A stretch of 64,000 bases of DNA from Sphaerosporella brunnea. Taxonomy: Eukaryota > Ascomycota > Pezizomycetes > Pezizales > Pyronemataceae. The stretch is taken from NCBI GenBank assembly GCA_008704415.1, contig VXIS01000261.1:1-64000 (forward strand). Direction: 5' to 3'. The notes under the pieces are model-generated. The model ran no database searches and was not told the DNA's origin. It was given only the letters and a program-made list of their open reading frames with translations. A program made the translations under genes and the position numbers. How positions within the stretch are numbered: the first letter of the stretch is position 1; every line of letters begins with the position of its first letter. Shown one piece after another: positions 38,693 through 49,920 of the stretch.

Positions 38693-40258
38693 ATGCCCGA
38701 GACCCAGGACATGGCACCACCGCCCTCTACGAGTTCGTCTTCCTCACCGTCTCCGCCTGCAGCAAACTCTCGGATCCACGATGGGGTGCTTTCGGCCCGT
38801 CATGGAATCCTAACTCCTAGCCAACAGCTAGCCAAGAAGTATCGCACCGAGATCGCGGCCAGCGCGAGTAGCTGTGTCTCGACTTTCATAGCGGTTCGCC
38901 TTCCGTCCAATTGAATCGCAATGCGTGAGCCCTCCCGCTGACAAAGTATCATTGCAGTTTCCGCTCGACTCGGTAAAGACGCGGATGCAAGCGTGAGTTT
39001 AATCTTCCGGCCACGGGCTCAAAAAACCCACTGCCGTTTCACCATGGATTGACATGGCCAATCTCTGGTCTTTTTTGCAGGTACAAATTCCGAAGCTTCT
39101 GGGATTGCGTCACGCAGACGAAGCAAACAGAGGGAATGAGAGGATTCTGGCGGGGTATGCGTTACCATCATGCTAGTTGGCTCAGTTTTACTGTGTCGAT
39201 GATGCTTTTTTTTTTTTTTTTGCTGCCGGAAAATTGCGTTGCTAATGGGTCCCATGTGCTTTGGGGAAGCATTCCTCAGGCAGTCTCGCTCCTCTAGCTT
39301 CAGTCACCCTGGTGCGGACCGTGTCATTCTCCATCTACTCTAAGTCGAAACAGGTTTACTCGTCCATGCTGAGGCCTATCTTGGGAGACAATCTCATATC
39401 GCCTCCCAACACCCCCGGCATGAAGCCATGCAATCCGATATATTGGTTTTTGTCTGGGGCGACTGCCGGAGGTGCAATCACCGTCATTGCATGTATGGTC
39501 TGGCTTGTGGGAAGGATAGGCAGGGCAGTAGATTAACATGGACAGGCCCGTTCGAGTTCACGAAGCTCTCGGCGCAAATAGAATTGCTGATGCTGCGCTC
39601 GAAACGCTCCAGCCTCGACGATCCCAGCCACATTCGCAAGTATAAGAACAAGGGAACGTGGCAAGGCGCGAAAGACATCGTGAAGACTCGGGGCCTGCTA
39701 GGATTGTACTCGGGGTTCCACCTTCACTTCAGTGAGTGATTTTGGGGGCACCCGTGATTCCAGACGTACACTAACGGCGGCGGCGATTATACAGTTCGTG
39801 ATAGTTTGGGCACGGCGATGTACTTCACGGTACGTTGGGCCCATGTTTCTCGGCGCACATCTCATGCTAACGGGATGTAGTTCTACGAAAGCGGGAAAGC
39901 GCTTTTTTCGTCGACGGGAGGCCCAAGTCCTTTGGGCATTGCGGCGTCAGGAGGATTATGCGGGCTGTTGAGCTGGGTCCTGATATATCCCGTCGATTCG
40001 GCCAAATCGATATACCAGCGGGATGTTCTAACTCATCCGCCGGGGCAACCATTACCCAAGAGACCGTTCCGATTCTTTAATAGACGGATGTAAGCAGCTG
40101 GATCCCTCTCCTCGCTCGTCGCGAGACCCACATGCTGACTTGAACGCAGGTACCGTGGTCTGGGCGTGTCGATGACTCGCTCTTGCATTTTAAATTCGGT
40201 GTTCTTCAGCAGCTACGAGTACATCAAGCAGAGAGTGAACGAGTTTGTAGACGAGTAG
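38693..40258 (+). CDS. Mitochondrial carrier family protein
   Basis: Eight exons (38693-38893, 38958-38992, 39081-39154, 39280-39492, 39546-39731, 39795-39829, 39881-40089, 40150-40258) give 353 residues. All three carrier repeats carry the Px[DE]xx[KR] signature: FPLDSVKTRM, CPFEFTKLSA and YPVDSAKSIY. Six transmembrane helices are expected in the inner mitochondrial membrane. It most resembles fungal carriers of the S. cerevisiae YFR045W type, whose substrate is not known to me. The N-terminal 50 residues are Ser/Pro-rich. The start at MPETQDM is the first ATG followed by that extension; the frame is open further upstream. It converges with vps20. Confidence 0.88.
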
Positions 40259-40680
40259 GCAACGGGTTATATTTCTTTTCTGTTCCTTTTCTTGATATCA
40301 AGCTCTTTAGGCGCTCAGGTGTATTTCATCGGAATTCTGTCGATTATTGGGGGTTCGATGTTCGGGGATGGGTTTGGTGTCAAGCAGCCGTTGTTCATCA
40401 TCGCCTGCTGCATGCGCGAGTCCTGCGACTTGTATGTAGAATACATGAAGAAAACAACGAATACAAGAACACAAAACGCAGCCCGAGAAACAGCAATAGA
40501 AGGAAGAGAACTCCAGTAAGGTAAAATAAAACAGCGCAACCACCAAGGTAAGCAATCTACGCAAAGAACGCCGGCCCGCAATGCGGAAAAAAAAACACAA
40601 TCGGGAATATAATAGAAACGAGCAAGCAAACAAACGTCCCAAGGAAAACAAAACAGAACAGAACAGAACAAAACAACAGT
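40259..40680. other. Region between converging carrier and vps20 genes
   Basis: Should hold the 3' ends of both genes. A-rich on the plus strand (many AAAACA words near 40585-40680). No gene seen. Confidence 0.65.
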
Positions 40681-41400
40681 TCAGGCTGCAATCGGTTGGG
40701 GCTCCTCCTCGACAGCTCTTTCCAACGCCGCCTTCCTGGCCCTGGCCCTCTCTTTCGCCCTCAGCGCTTTTTCCCCCTCCTCCGAAGGACCCAACGCCGT
40801 CTGGGGAGCCGACGGGATCGCGGGCAGCACCACCTCCGGCGGAACACCGTTGACCTCGCGCTCCATAGCAGCCAACTCCTCTTCCACCTCGTCCTCATCG
40901 GCATTCGTCATAACTCCGGCCAACATATCACTGATCTCCTTCTGATAGCGTATTCCCTCAGCGGTATCTTCCATCAGCCGCTCCACGCTCTCGACGGTCA
41001 TCTCCTTGTGGATCTGTTTCAGCACCTCATTTCCCTGCTTCAAGCCGTAGAGCACGTCCTTCTCGATCAGTGCGAACTCGATCGAGCTGGTCAGGGCCTC
41101 CAGGGTCTCGAGCTGCTTGTCGGTCTGCGAGAGTAGCGTGGATTGGTATTTTCGTCGGCGTAGCGCTAAGAGTGCCCGTGGCTTGTCGCCTTTTGCGAGG
41201 AGCGCTTTTGCTGCGGAATGCTCCGCTTCCAGGATCACCGATATCTTCTTTTGGTAGATCTTGAGCTTGTCGCGTTGCACTTTGAGGTTGAGAACTGCGC
41301 TGCGAACACCCGGCCGTGTTAGTGCGGGGTGCGCGTGGGGACGAGGGGGGAGCTACCGGTCGTGCGCTGATATGCGGTTGCTGCTGGGGAGGGCACCCAT
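40681..41400 (-). CDS. vps20: ESCRT-III subunit Vps20/CHMP6
   Basis: Two exons (41357-41400 and 40681-41299) give 220 residues. The protein begins MGALPSS, an N-myristoylation signal expected for Vps20, then the basic helix typical of Snf7 proteins (VLNLKVQRDKLKIYQKKI). The helical core has LLAKGDKPRALLALRRRKYQ, LTSSIEFALIEKDVLYGLKQGNEVLKQIH and the acidic C-terminal part ADEDEVEEELAAMERE. Vps20 links ESCRT-II to Snf7 polymer formation on endosomes. The first exon was found from the myristoylation motif and splices in frame. It is close to the next minus-strand gene (about 360 bp). Confidence 0.93.
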
Positions 41401-41755
41401 GGTTTGGATGCGAGGGGTATTTAGGGGGGGGAGGGGGGGGAGTTGAACGTTAAAAGTTAGGACTCGAGGGAGGATGGTGATGGTGGGTTTACTATGGGTT
41501 AACTGTGGGTTATAGGAAGTATGTGTGATAGGGAGCTCCCGGCTGCAGGAGAGAGAGCGAGATGAGGTTGGGTTAATGTGGAGGGACGTCATCTTCTTGG
41601 CAGTGTCATGTGGTATTTACTCAAGGCTTGAGCGTTGAAGAATTCGAGCTTATTATGTCGGCTAGTTTTCCAACATCATGATGATGATGATGACAATGAT
41701 AATGATAAGAATACAGAATGAAGTGGATGAGCTCGTCCTGCTGCTGCTGCGACTG

Positions 41756-41893
41756 TCACCGCAAATCGAGGTCCATGCTTTCGTTTAGCAGACCTAGCGT
41801 TTCTAGGTAGCTGTTGTACGCCGTGATCTCCGCCTGTCTATCGTTCTCTACCGATTGTCTATTCCGTCCCGCCGTTCGTCATCTCTCTCTCTA

Positions 41894-41929
<36 letters not shown>

Positions 41930-42260
41930 TCTCTCTCTCTCTCCCCTTTTTTCTCGCTCGCTGTTTCTAGGGGTCGACATACCTCCGTTTCCGAAAACTG
42001 ACGTGGTGGTAGTGGATTAAACACAGATTCTTGACGATGGTGTGCTCGAGACCGCGTTTGGTGGCAGCGTGGTGAAGGAACTCGAGGGTGTTGTGGATTC
42101 GCTGGGCATTGTAGCGCGAGGCCGGCGTGTAACGGAATGCCTTTCGGAGCTTGTCGCGGACCACGAAACGTTGTGGCACCGTGTATTGGACGGCGGCTAG
42201 CGAGGCTTTGTAGAGATGCCGGTACGCTGTGCGGAGGGTTTGCGCCGACGGTGTAGACAT
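41756..42260 (-). CDS. Small LYR-like mitochondrial protein
   Basis: Two exons (42003-42260 and 41756-41833) give 111 residues. The N-terminal half fits the Complex1_LYR pattern: AYRHLYK, then basic residues and RFVVRDKLRKAFR, followed by a helical stretch (RIHNTLEFLHHAATKRG). Fungal relatives are small conserved proteins, probably mitochondrial; LYR proteins usually act with acyl carrier protein in assembly of respiratory complexes, mitoribosomes or Fe-S enzymes. The specific partner cannot be told. The C-terminal exon (EITAYNSYLETLGLLNESMDLDLR) was placed by splice signals. The 169-nt intron contains a CT/CA microsatellite. The open frame upstream of the ATG is low-complexity and was excluded. 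Confidence 0.75.
41887..41945. repeat. CT/CA microsatellite within an intron
   Basis: A run of CT then CA dinucleotides then CT again, lying wholly inside the intron of the LYR-like gene. Confidence 0.85.
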
Positions 42261-43006
42261 CGCTGTGGGTTTTCGTCGCGGGAGGTCGTGATGAGCGTTT
42301 TCGGCTTTCGCGTGTGTTGGCAGTGGTTGGTGGGCGGTGGGCGGTGGGCAGTGGGCAGGCATTGGGGCGCCGGCGGTGATCCTGCACGGGGATGGGCCGG
42401 GCACCGGGTGAACCGGCGGGTTGGGTTTGGATGATCAAAGCTACACAGAATCAAGCATGGCGAGGAGGATGACGGGGCGCGAAGTGAAATGGGTGCATGC
42501 TTGGTATCCATCATACATGCCTCATGCAAACAACCAAGCGCGGTGGGTGAGTGTGGTGCATGCAGTGCATGGGCTGAGGAGGCGGCGGAGGGAAGTCGGA
42601 ATTACGATTGAAACGCCGGATAGACGAGAGTAAGAAGAAAGATTAATTGTCAATCAATCTTGAGCTCAACCTTTACAGCACACACACCTCTTGCTTGATG
42701 TATGCATCCAGGTATTCCCTCCCAACCGTGATCGTCGGAGAGCAAAGTACCTGCAACACTCGGGGTAAAAGCCATTCCGATCGAGCTGTCGCAGCACCCA
42801 ACCAACCAACCAACTCCCAGCAACGAAGTCACTCTCCGCCGAGCAAAAGTAGCATTCCATCACATTATACCCGTCATCCCCCTCGATTCCCTCCTGCCCC
42901 CGACAAATCCCTCCCGAAACCTCAATAAAAACATCCCCCGCCCCGCCCCCCCCCCCCGCCCCCCACACCATTGCCTGCCCGCCCCGTCGCAACCCGCCCA
43001 TAAACG
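42261..43006. other. Divergent promoter region between the LYR-like and CHY/RING genes
   Basis: About 750 bp between two divergent start codons. It includes C-rich runs just before the CHY/RING start (near 42930-42965) and no separate gene. Confidence 0.65.
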
Positions 43007-43303
43007 ATGACCACCTACGCAACCAGGCTTACCACTGCCTTGGGTGCTGGCGTAGATCGAGTGCGACGTTGGTCGCAAGGTTCGAGTCAAGAGGAACAGC
43101 AGCAACGCTCCGCGCTCCGTTTCGCCACTTCCACCGCTGCGACCAGCGAAGAAGAAGATGCCATCTCGGACACTCCACCGCACTCTCCCATTACAAGCGT
43201 GCTAGCTCCCGTCCTGGAATCGCAGCCGCATGCTCTCGAAGATTCCCTCACCGAGGAAACACTCGTTGTCGCAGCCCTCGACCAAGTCACCACCGCCACC
43301 ACC

Positions 43304-43335
<32 letters not shown>

Positions 43336-45101
43336 TTCGGCTACTACCGCTACTGCTACCACTACCACTACCACTACCACCACCACCACTACCATGCCAT
43401 CTGCGGAAGGTCTTGTAAATGCTACGGGTTTAGCACCGAGATCCCCTCCAGAGCCCGCAAAAAATGCGGCACTCCCGGAAGACGATGGTCAGCGTCGGCT
43501 GCGCCAGAAGCTCTCGGACATCACCCGGTCCAACTTGCCCGAGCGTGAGCGCGCTCGAAGGATGCATCAGGTAATGACGGAGAAGTGGAATGCGTCGCGA
43601 GCTTCAAAAGCGGTGATGCAGCAGGTAGCTGGTGGTGGAGCGCAGTTCCCCCCTACCCCGACATCACCAACGCTCGTCGGCATGCCCGGAGACCCCGAAA
43701 AGCCAAACCCCTACAAGCTCCTACCAGGTGACTCGGATAAGACATATTATACTGGGCCCGCCATCGCGAACGCGGAAGGCGAGCCCTCTCCGGCTCCGGC
43801 GCAGGTGTTAGGATGCGCCCATTACCGGAGAGGCGTGAGGCTGCAATGCTCCACCTGCGAGCGGTGGCATACCTGCAGATTCTGTCATGACGAGAACGAA
43901 GAGCACGCTTTGGTCAGGCGGGAGACCAAGAACATGCTTTGCATGCATTGCGGGAAGCCACAGCCGGCGCAACAGGACTGCAGGTTCTGCGGTGTGAGAA
44001 GCGCCAAGTATTACTGCGATAAGGTCTGCCTCCATGTTTGCTTGCGAGGCGTTGAAGGCTGATGGCTGTGATAGTGTAAACTCTGGGATGATGACTCTCA
44101 GAAAAGTATATACCACTGCAACGACTGCGGCATATGTCGCATCGGGCAGGGTCTAGGGAAAGACTTCTTCCACTGCAAGGTACACTCCAACCAAGCTTCG
44201 CCCCCCCGCGGTCATTTTTTCCTACTAAAAGGGAGACAGAAATGCGGTGTGTGCATGTCGATAGCCCTCGAAAACTCGCATCGGTGTATAGAGCGTTCTA
44301 CAGAATGCGATTGCCCCATATGCGGAGAGTTCATGTTTACCTCGACATTGACGGTCGTCTTTATGGTGTGTCTCCTTCCAAGCTCCCTCGAGCCTTCAGC
44401 GCTCATTCATTATCTAGACATGTGGCCACTCGATCCACCACAAATGTTACTATGAGCACATGAAAAACTCCTACCGCTGCCCAACTTGCGCTCGGACCAT
44501 AATCAACATGGAATCTCAGTTCCGCGCGCTTGACGTTGAGATCGAACATCAGCCACTACCATCTCCCTACTCGGACTGGCGCTGCCTCATCAGCTGTAAC
44601 GACTGCTCCGCTAAATCAAACGTGCAATTCCATTTCCTAGGTCTTAAATGCAACATTTGCGCCTCCTACAATACGTCCCAGGTTAAAATCATCCGTCCCG
44701 AGGATGAAGGTGTTGCCGATGCGGCTCGTACGAGCTCCCCACAACCAATATCACCGTCCAGCTTGCAAAGAATGGCAAGCCTCTCCGCTGGGCCACTGAA
44801 TTCTCCACCGAGAGCGGCATCGACGGAACACGGAAACGTGGCCGGGGAGGAAACACTGAATAATGCGAACCGTGCGCTTGCGGCCGCGGAGGTGGCGATA
44901 CAGGTTGCGAGCGGGCTCGAGGATCGGGAAGCGACAGTACCCATCATCGACGACGGGTGGGAGAGTGAGTACAGCGATGACTTTTTGGATGATGACGAGG
45001 ACGAGGAAGAGGAGGCATATACACATGAGCTCAGTGAAGAGGAAGAGGATGATGACGATGAAGATGAAGAGGAGTTGATTAGCCTTAGAGGACACATTTG
45101 A
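43007..45101 (+). CDS. CHY zinc finger/RING ubiquitin ligase, Pirh2-like
   Basis: Four exons (43007-44023, 44075-44179, 44240-44365, 44418-45101) give 643 residues. After a Ser/Thr-rich N-terminus with a polythreonine stretch comes a CHY zinc finger (GCAHYRRGVRLQC, CERWHTCRFCHDE, CMHCGKPQPAQQDC, KYYCDK). Then a CTCHY segment (CKLWDDD, YHCNDCGICRIG), a RING (CPICGEFMF, TCGHSIHHKCYYEHM, YRCPTC) and a zinc-ribbon tail (CLISCNDCSAKSNVQFHFLGLKC, rubredoxin-like). This order is that of RCHY1/Pirh2 and S. pombe relatives, which act as E3 ligases. The C-terminus ends in a long Asp/Glu tract. All Cys/His positions line up only when the three introns are removed, which supports the model. Substrates are unknown. 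Confidence 0.92.
43309..43395 (+). repeat. Threonine-coding microsatellite
   Basis: ACAGCA-type and ACC/ACT repeats inside the CHY/RING gene encode alternating Thr-Ala then about a dozen threonines, in a disordered N-terminal segment. Confidence 0.85.
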
Positions 45102-45612
45102 TGCATTGGGACGGACATTGGTTTTCTTTTTCTTTCGGCGGCAGGCTCTTTCTTTGCATTGGTTGGGCGATTCTTTCTCTTATGGTGGGGCATTGTAGAT
45201 GGTTCGTTTCTTTCTTTCTTCCCTTGCCAGTCACTCCTTGTCTGTGTTCTGGGCGTTTGAGGCGTTCTGAAGTATACCATTCATGCATCTGTCTTTTCGC
45301 CTGGCTTTTCTTTTTTTTCCCTCCCCTCCCCCTCCCCCTCCCGCCTTTTATTTTTGCCGTTTTGTTGGGTGTGGGAGAAAGAACTTGGATATCTTGTCGG
45401 GTTGAAGATAATAGAGCTACATATCTGTCCTGTAGGGTCACGTTGTATCACTCGGCGATGGTTTTTCGGTTTGCAACATTGATGAGCGAGGAATTGGAGT
45501 GCAGCTATGGTTCCGGAATGAGAGAATTCATTAAATGGTATATTGAGTGTATGTACGTCTATCGCTGACTTGCGTGAGACTCCTTGAAAGCGATGTATGT
45601 ATATTCAAACAT
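45102..45612. other. Region between converging CHY/RING and ccz1 genes
   Basis: Pyrimidine-rich 3' flanks of two genes that end toward each other; no gene seen. Confidence 0.65.
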
Positions 45613-47786
45613 CTACCCTCCCTTACCCTCGGCCAGCCCCTCCAGGAACTTCTTAACATCCCCCTGCGGCACACCATCCACATCTCCCTTCCCCTCGCCC
45701 GCCCTGCGGACCACCATCCCCTCGCCTCGGCCAGCATCAAGCTTCAGCCAGTTTATCCACCAGCCCCGCATGCTCCTTGCGCTCCGCTCCCTGTCGCCCT
45801 TCTGCTGCATCATCCCCAGGATTATGGTGTACACGTGCAGTGCCTCGGCGCGGGTCCAGCCCGGAAGCTCCCGCCCCGGCTCGGGGATGGCGGGGAGCGT
45901 GGTGTACACGCACCCGCCGTTGAGGAAGAGGTCGAATGGCGGCTTTAGGCTTGTTTTTGGAGGTGTGGGAGATTTGGAGAGCAGGGAGCGCACGATGGGC
46001 GAGAGCTGGTGGTGGAGGGAACGGTAGAAGCTGGGGGAGCTTAGGGAGCGGGAGGTTGGGGTGAAGAGGAAGGCGAAGAGGAAGGGTTTGTTCTGTTTTT
46101 GTGAGTTGAGAGGTGGGTTGATTTCGGGGAGGCGGGGGGACATACGGTGTACACTGCTAGTCGTAATTCTTCGAGTGCTGTGGAGGAGGCCCGAGGGAGA
46201 TAGACAGTTCGTGTGGTTATTCTACCTGAGGAATCTTCGTGGTCGTCGTCAATGTCTTCAATGTCTAGATCCCCTTGGAAGCCGATCAGGAATGAGCCGC
46301 GTTGGAGTTTATTGGAGGGTTCGGCTTCGGCTGGGTCGTTCTCGATGTTGTTGTTGTTGCTGTCCTCTGGAGATTCAGCTGCTGCTGCTATTCCGGCTTC
46401 TGAGGAGATGGAGCTTCCCCGCAGATGCATTGATTGCACACGGCTGCTCAAGCCAAACGTCAAGAGGTTCAAGATCTTGCTGTTGGCATTGATCAGATTG
46501 CGGTATTTGGCTGTGGTATCTCCTTCTGGCGGGGAAGAGCTGGATGCTTGTGCTGGTGTTGTCTCCTGAGGCGGATCACCGGGTTGTGGTGCTGAGTCTT
46601 GAACTTCGGGTTCTCTTCCCAGGTTTGAACCCGTCCTCCTAGGCCCGTCGGATTCTGTCCGTGCATGGCGTACGGTTGAGGTACTCCTTCTTGGAGAGCT
46701 CTCGCCCGAAGATATACCCAGACGCGGCGTCCCATTGGGACGCTGTTTCCTTCTCCTCTTTCGACGAACCCCATTACTCGTCACGACATAGGTATCATCG
46801 CCCTTCTCGTATAGTTCACTCAAGTAGTTGGCCACATCGTTCACCTCCAAGGCACCGATGCCTTTGAACACGCATCCATCGGAAGGTATCAACACCGGCG
46901 GTGGCTGGTCCTGGGCGTGTTTCTTGGTGGTGTCCTTGGTTGTTGAAGCTGTGCCGCCTTGCTGGGAAGACCAGAACCAAAGACTGCTTCTTTTGCTCGC
47001 TGTAGTGCCCGAGTCGTCTTTGCCTCCCTCTTCCTCCTCCTTGTCCTCCCCGCCGAACCGCGACACAACCATGTCCACCAACCCATGAGTCTTCTCCTTC
47101 TTGATCCAACCCTCCATGAAAACGCGTTCCTGCAGACCAATTTCCTTCCCTAGCCGTCCCCCCGCCATCCTGATGGCTTTCTCCGCCAGGATATCGATGA
47201 CTGGGTTCCCATGCAGCATCACATCCCACCTGACCCACGCCCAGCGCAACCAGTACTTCTCGAGGCGCCTACAGAACGCAGCGCGATCCAGACGCTCCCA
47301 ATTCATAGCAAAAGTACCATAATGGAAGCGGAACTGGGTGTAGGCCTTCTTGAGCTGTGCCAGCAGCAGCTGCGGCGTCGCAACTTCACGGCTCGAGAAT
47401 TCTTGCGTCGGGGGCTGTACAGTGGGATTGTGGATGTAGGTCAGGTCTACTTGCGCGTGCACCCACCACCCTCCTTCCTCCAGCTCCAGCGTCACGATCC
47501 GTGAGCGCTGCGTCTCGACAGATGTGCTGTTGGAAGGAGAGGTGCTGAAACCCCGTGAGAACTCGGTGATCCCCTGCGCAAGTCCTATTTGTCGCAGCTT
47601 TTCATTCTCGCTCACGGCCGCATTGCCAAGTCTTGAGGTGTAGAAGACTAGCTGCTGCGGCAGCGTTTCGTCGGTCGGGCCGAGCGTGGGATTGTAGATT
47701 GCGAGAGAGGAGAGGCTGGCTGGGGTTATGGTTGGGACGAGGGAGGAGGGGAGAGGCGGCGACGGTGCCGGCTGCGATTGCGACAT
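45613..47786 (-). CDS. ccz1: Ccz1, subunit of the Mon1-Ccz1 Rab7 exchange factor
   Basis: Two exons (46146-47786 and 45613-46091) give 706 residues. The N-terminal longin domain is clear (SLAIYNPTLGPTDETLPQQLVFYTS, QIGLAQGITEFSRGFS, KRSRIVTLELEEGGWWVHAQVDL-like segment, YTQFRFHYGTF). It is followed by Ser/Thr-rich acidic linkers and a C-terminal longin-like region (FLFAFLFTPTSRSLSSPSFYRSLHHQL). The last exon ends with RGWWINWLKLD, typical of the family. With Mon1, Ccz1 activates Rab7/Ypt7 on late endosomes and vacuoles. The start (MSQSQPAPS) was chosen as the first ATG near the longin domain; the open frame continues 39 codons upstream. The intron is 54 nt. Confidence 0.88.
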
Positions 47787-48376
47787 GGAGAGTGGAGTGG
47801 AGTGGCGGTGTGAGGAGGAGGAGGGAACGTGTCGAGAGCTTTCATCCAAGCTCAGCCCCACCTCACCACAAACAAACACGGCCAAACAAACAACAGCTCT
47901 CATCCGTCGACGAGAATATGGGGGGTTGATCCCTTTCTACGCACTGCCGTTTCCGTGCGGAAAGCATCATACGGCCATCAGCTCAATGACGCGCGCGCGC
48001 CTCGTCAGGCTGTTTCCTCTACGATACCTGTCCCGGGAGGCAGTGGGAGCAGGGTGCCAGGGGAAGAAGGCGGTATAAACAGCCAAAACAGGTCTTCATT
48101 TCAGTGGCAGTGAATGAGGAATGTTGGCCCAGCCGTCGACATACCTGTATACATTGAACTGAGGTGCTGGTACAAATTGTGATGGATTTGGTTCTGATGA
48201 CGTACACACATCTTATCATAATGTGCCTCTACTGGAACATAGTGTAGAGTGTATAGTGTGCCAGAGGACAATTCCTCCTCTTCCCTCTCCCTCTTGCTCT
48301 TCCTTCCCGAACCCCAACACAATCGCAGACCACTCACCACGAATATAATCCGCTCTCCACAGCAGCAGCATCAGCC
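47787..48376. other. Region between divergent ccz1 and the dehydrogenase pseudogene
   Basis: About 590 bp. CT-rich near 48270-48330, probably the promoter of the former dehydrogenase gene. No separate gene. Confidence 0.6.
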
Positions 48377-48772
48377 ATGCCCGAACCCTCCCCGCCCTGG
48401 TACTCCGTCGTCAACATCGGCCTCTTCCACCGCGTCGCGAAGCAAACAATTCTGCACCAGATAGTGCCATGGTTCATCCCGCTGGCCTACCGTGCGCAGG
48501 CATTCCAATACCACCATCCGCCGCTCTACTTTCCGCCGCCTACGCCTTCATCATCACGCTCATCTGGGTGCTGCAGTGGATCAACCGCTACCTCGCCTTT
48601 GGGCCTCCGCGCAGCTTTGACTGGACGGAGGAGGTAGTGCTCATTACCGGCGGTGCGTCGGGCCTCGGACTTTTGGTCGCGGAGATGCGAGGCGTGACTG
48701 GACAAGAACTCCGACGGCGACGGGCTGGAGGCGCGGAACGTCTATTTCCACAAATGCGACGTTGGCGACATA

Positions 48773-48975
48773 CCGCATAAACTCAGAAACAAGAGACTCG
48801 ACGGCGCGAATAGAGGTGGCACCGTGTTTTTTGGAGAGAGGACGTTCGGGTGCCGTGGGCCCTGCACACCACTTTCACAAATCCGCGAATCTGGTATTAC
48901 ATTTCATCCACATCTCACACGTTTTTCCACTGTTCTATTCGCGCCGTCGAGTCTCTTGTTTCTGAGTTTATGCGG
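48773..48975. mobile_element. MITE family A, copy 2
   Basis: Perfect 41-bp terminal inverted repeats (48773-48813 and 48935-48975), beginning CCGCATAAACTCAG, with TA on both sides. 203 bp. Interior shared with the copy at 24471-24727, including CACAAATCCGCGAATCTGG. Inserted in an exon of the dehydrogenase pseudogene. The intact arms suggest a young insertion. Confidence 0.92.
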
Positions 48976-49104
48976 TAGCGCAGGTCGAAGCCGCCAAAAG
49001 GCATGTAGAAGAGGAGCTAGGCACTGTGACGGTGCTCATCAACAACGCAGCCGTGGTGCACGGCAAGCCACTGCTGCAGCTATCATTCAACGATGTCGAG
49101 AATA

Positions 49105-49920
49105 TGGTTGGGGACTCCTAGTCACTGTGTAATTTGTGACATTCATTCTGGTTACTAAGCGCATGGACACGTGACAAAAACTGCCCCTGGTGACGCTCCT
49201 AAGCGACCGGAAGCTCGAAAACACGCGCTCAATAGCCTCCAAAACACGCCAAAATCGCAACTCTACAGGTCAAAAAAAAGCGGTAATTCCAGTGCTGGCT
49301 CTTGATGCACTAAATAGATGCTAATATTACGCGTATGTATTGAGCGGTACTGGTGTGCAGCTAGGTATTACGCACGAGAACACTGCGAATATTCACTGGA
49401 AGGTTGAGAACTATTCTTCCTGCTGCTTTGGACTCGGTAACAACAGCCTCCATCAACCGCTATTACAACCACTGTGCACGGGTGATGGAGGCTTATAGTG
49501 AAGGACTAGGCTATGGTACAAAGGAGTTCACACAGCGGGTGTATAAGGGGCACCGTCAAGTTGTAGATAAGTCAAAATGGTAAATGGTAGATAGCTTGAG
49601 AGGGGGCGAGCGGGCGGGCGGATTAGGTCATGGGCGGTCACTCGAATTTCCCGATCGGGTAAATTTATACCCAAACAGGTATGGTTGTACTACCTGTTTC
49701 GCTGCCATGCTCAGGGGTCTCCCATACTAAATGCTTCCACCAACCCGCGAATTTTTCACCTCCCACCACCCTTTTTTTTTTTTTTCTTTCAATCAGATCC
49801 TTCTAGAGCAGCATATCTATCGCCCTATTAAACGCTTTTAATTTTATGTGTTGTTGTGATTTAATATATTCGCGTGCAAAAGGTGGCTTTTGGCACTCCG
49901 TTTTAAGGTGTCCCCAACCA
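49105..49920. mobile_element. MITE family B, copy 2, enlarged
   Basis: Starts TGGTTGGGGACTCCTAGTCA and ends GTGTCCCCAACCA, flanked by TA. 816 bp against 307 bp for the other copy, so it holds about 500 bp of extra sequence. The extra part has short coding-like stretches (for example near 49370-49500) but no intact frame and no transposase motif I recognise. Inserted in an exon of the dehydrogenase pseudogene. Confidence 0.9.

Noticed and set aside
43087..43395. Valine-rich minus-strand frame
   Set aside because: A shadow of the threonine/serine repeats of the CHY/RING gene.
44666..45280. Serine-rich minus-strand frame
   Set aside because: Opposite strand of the acidic C-terminal tail of the CHY/RING gene.
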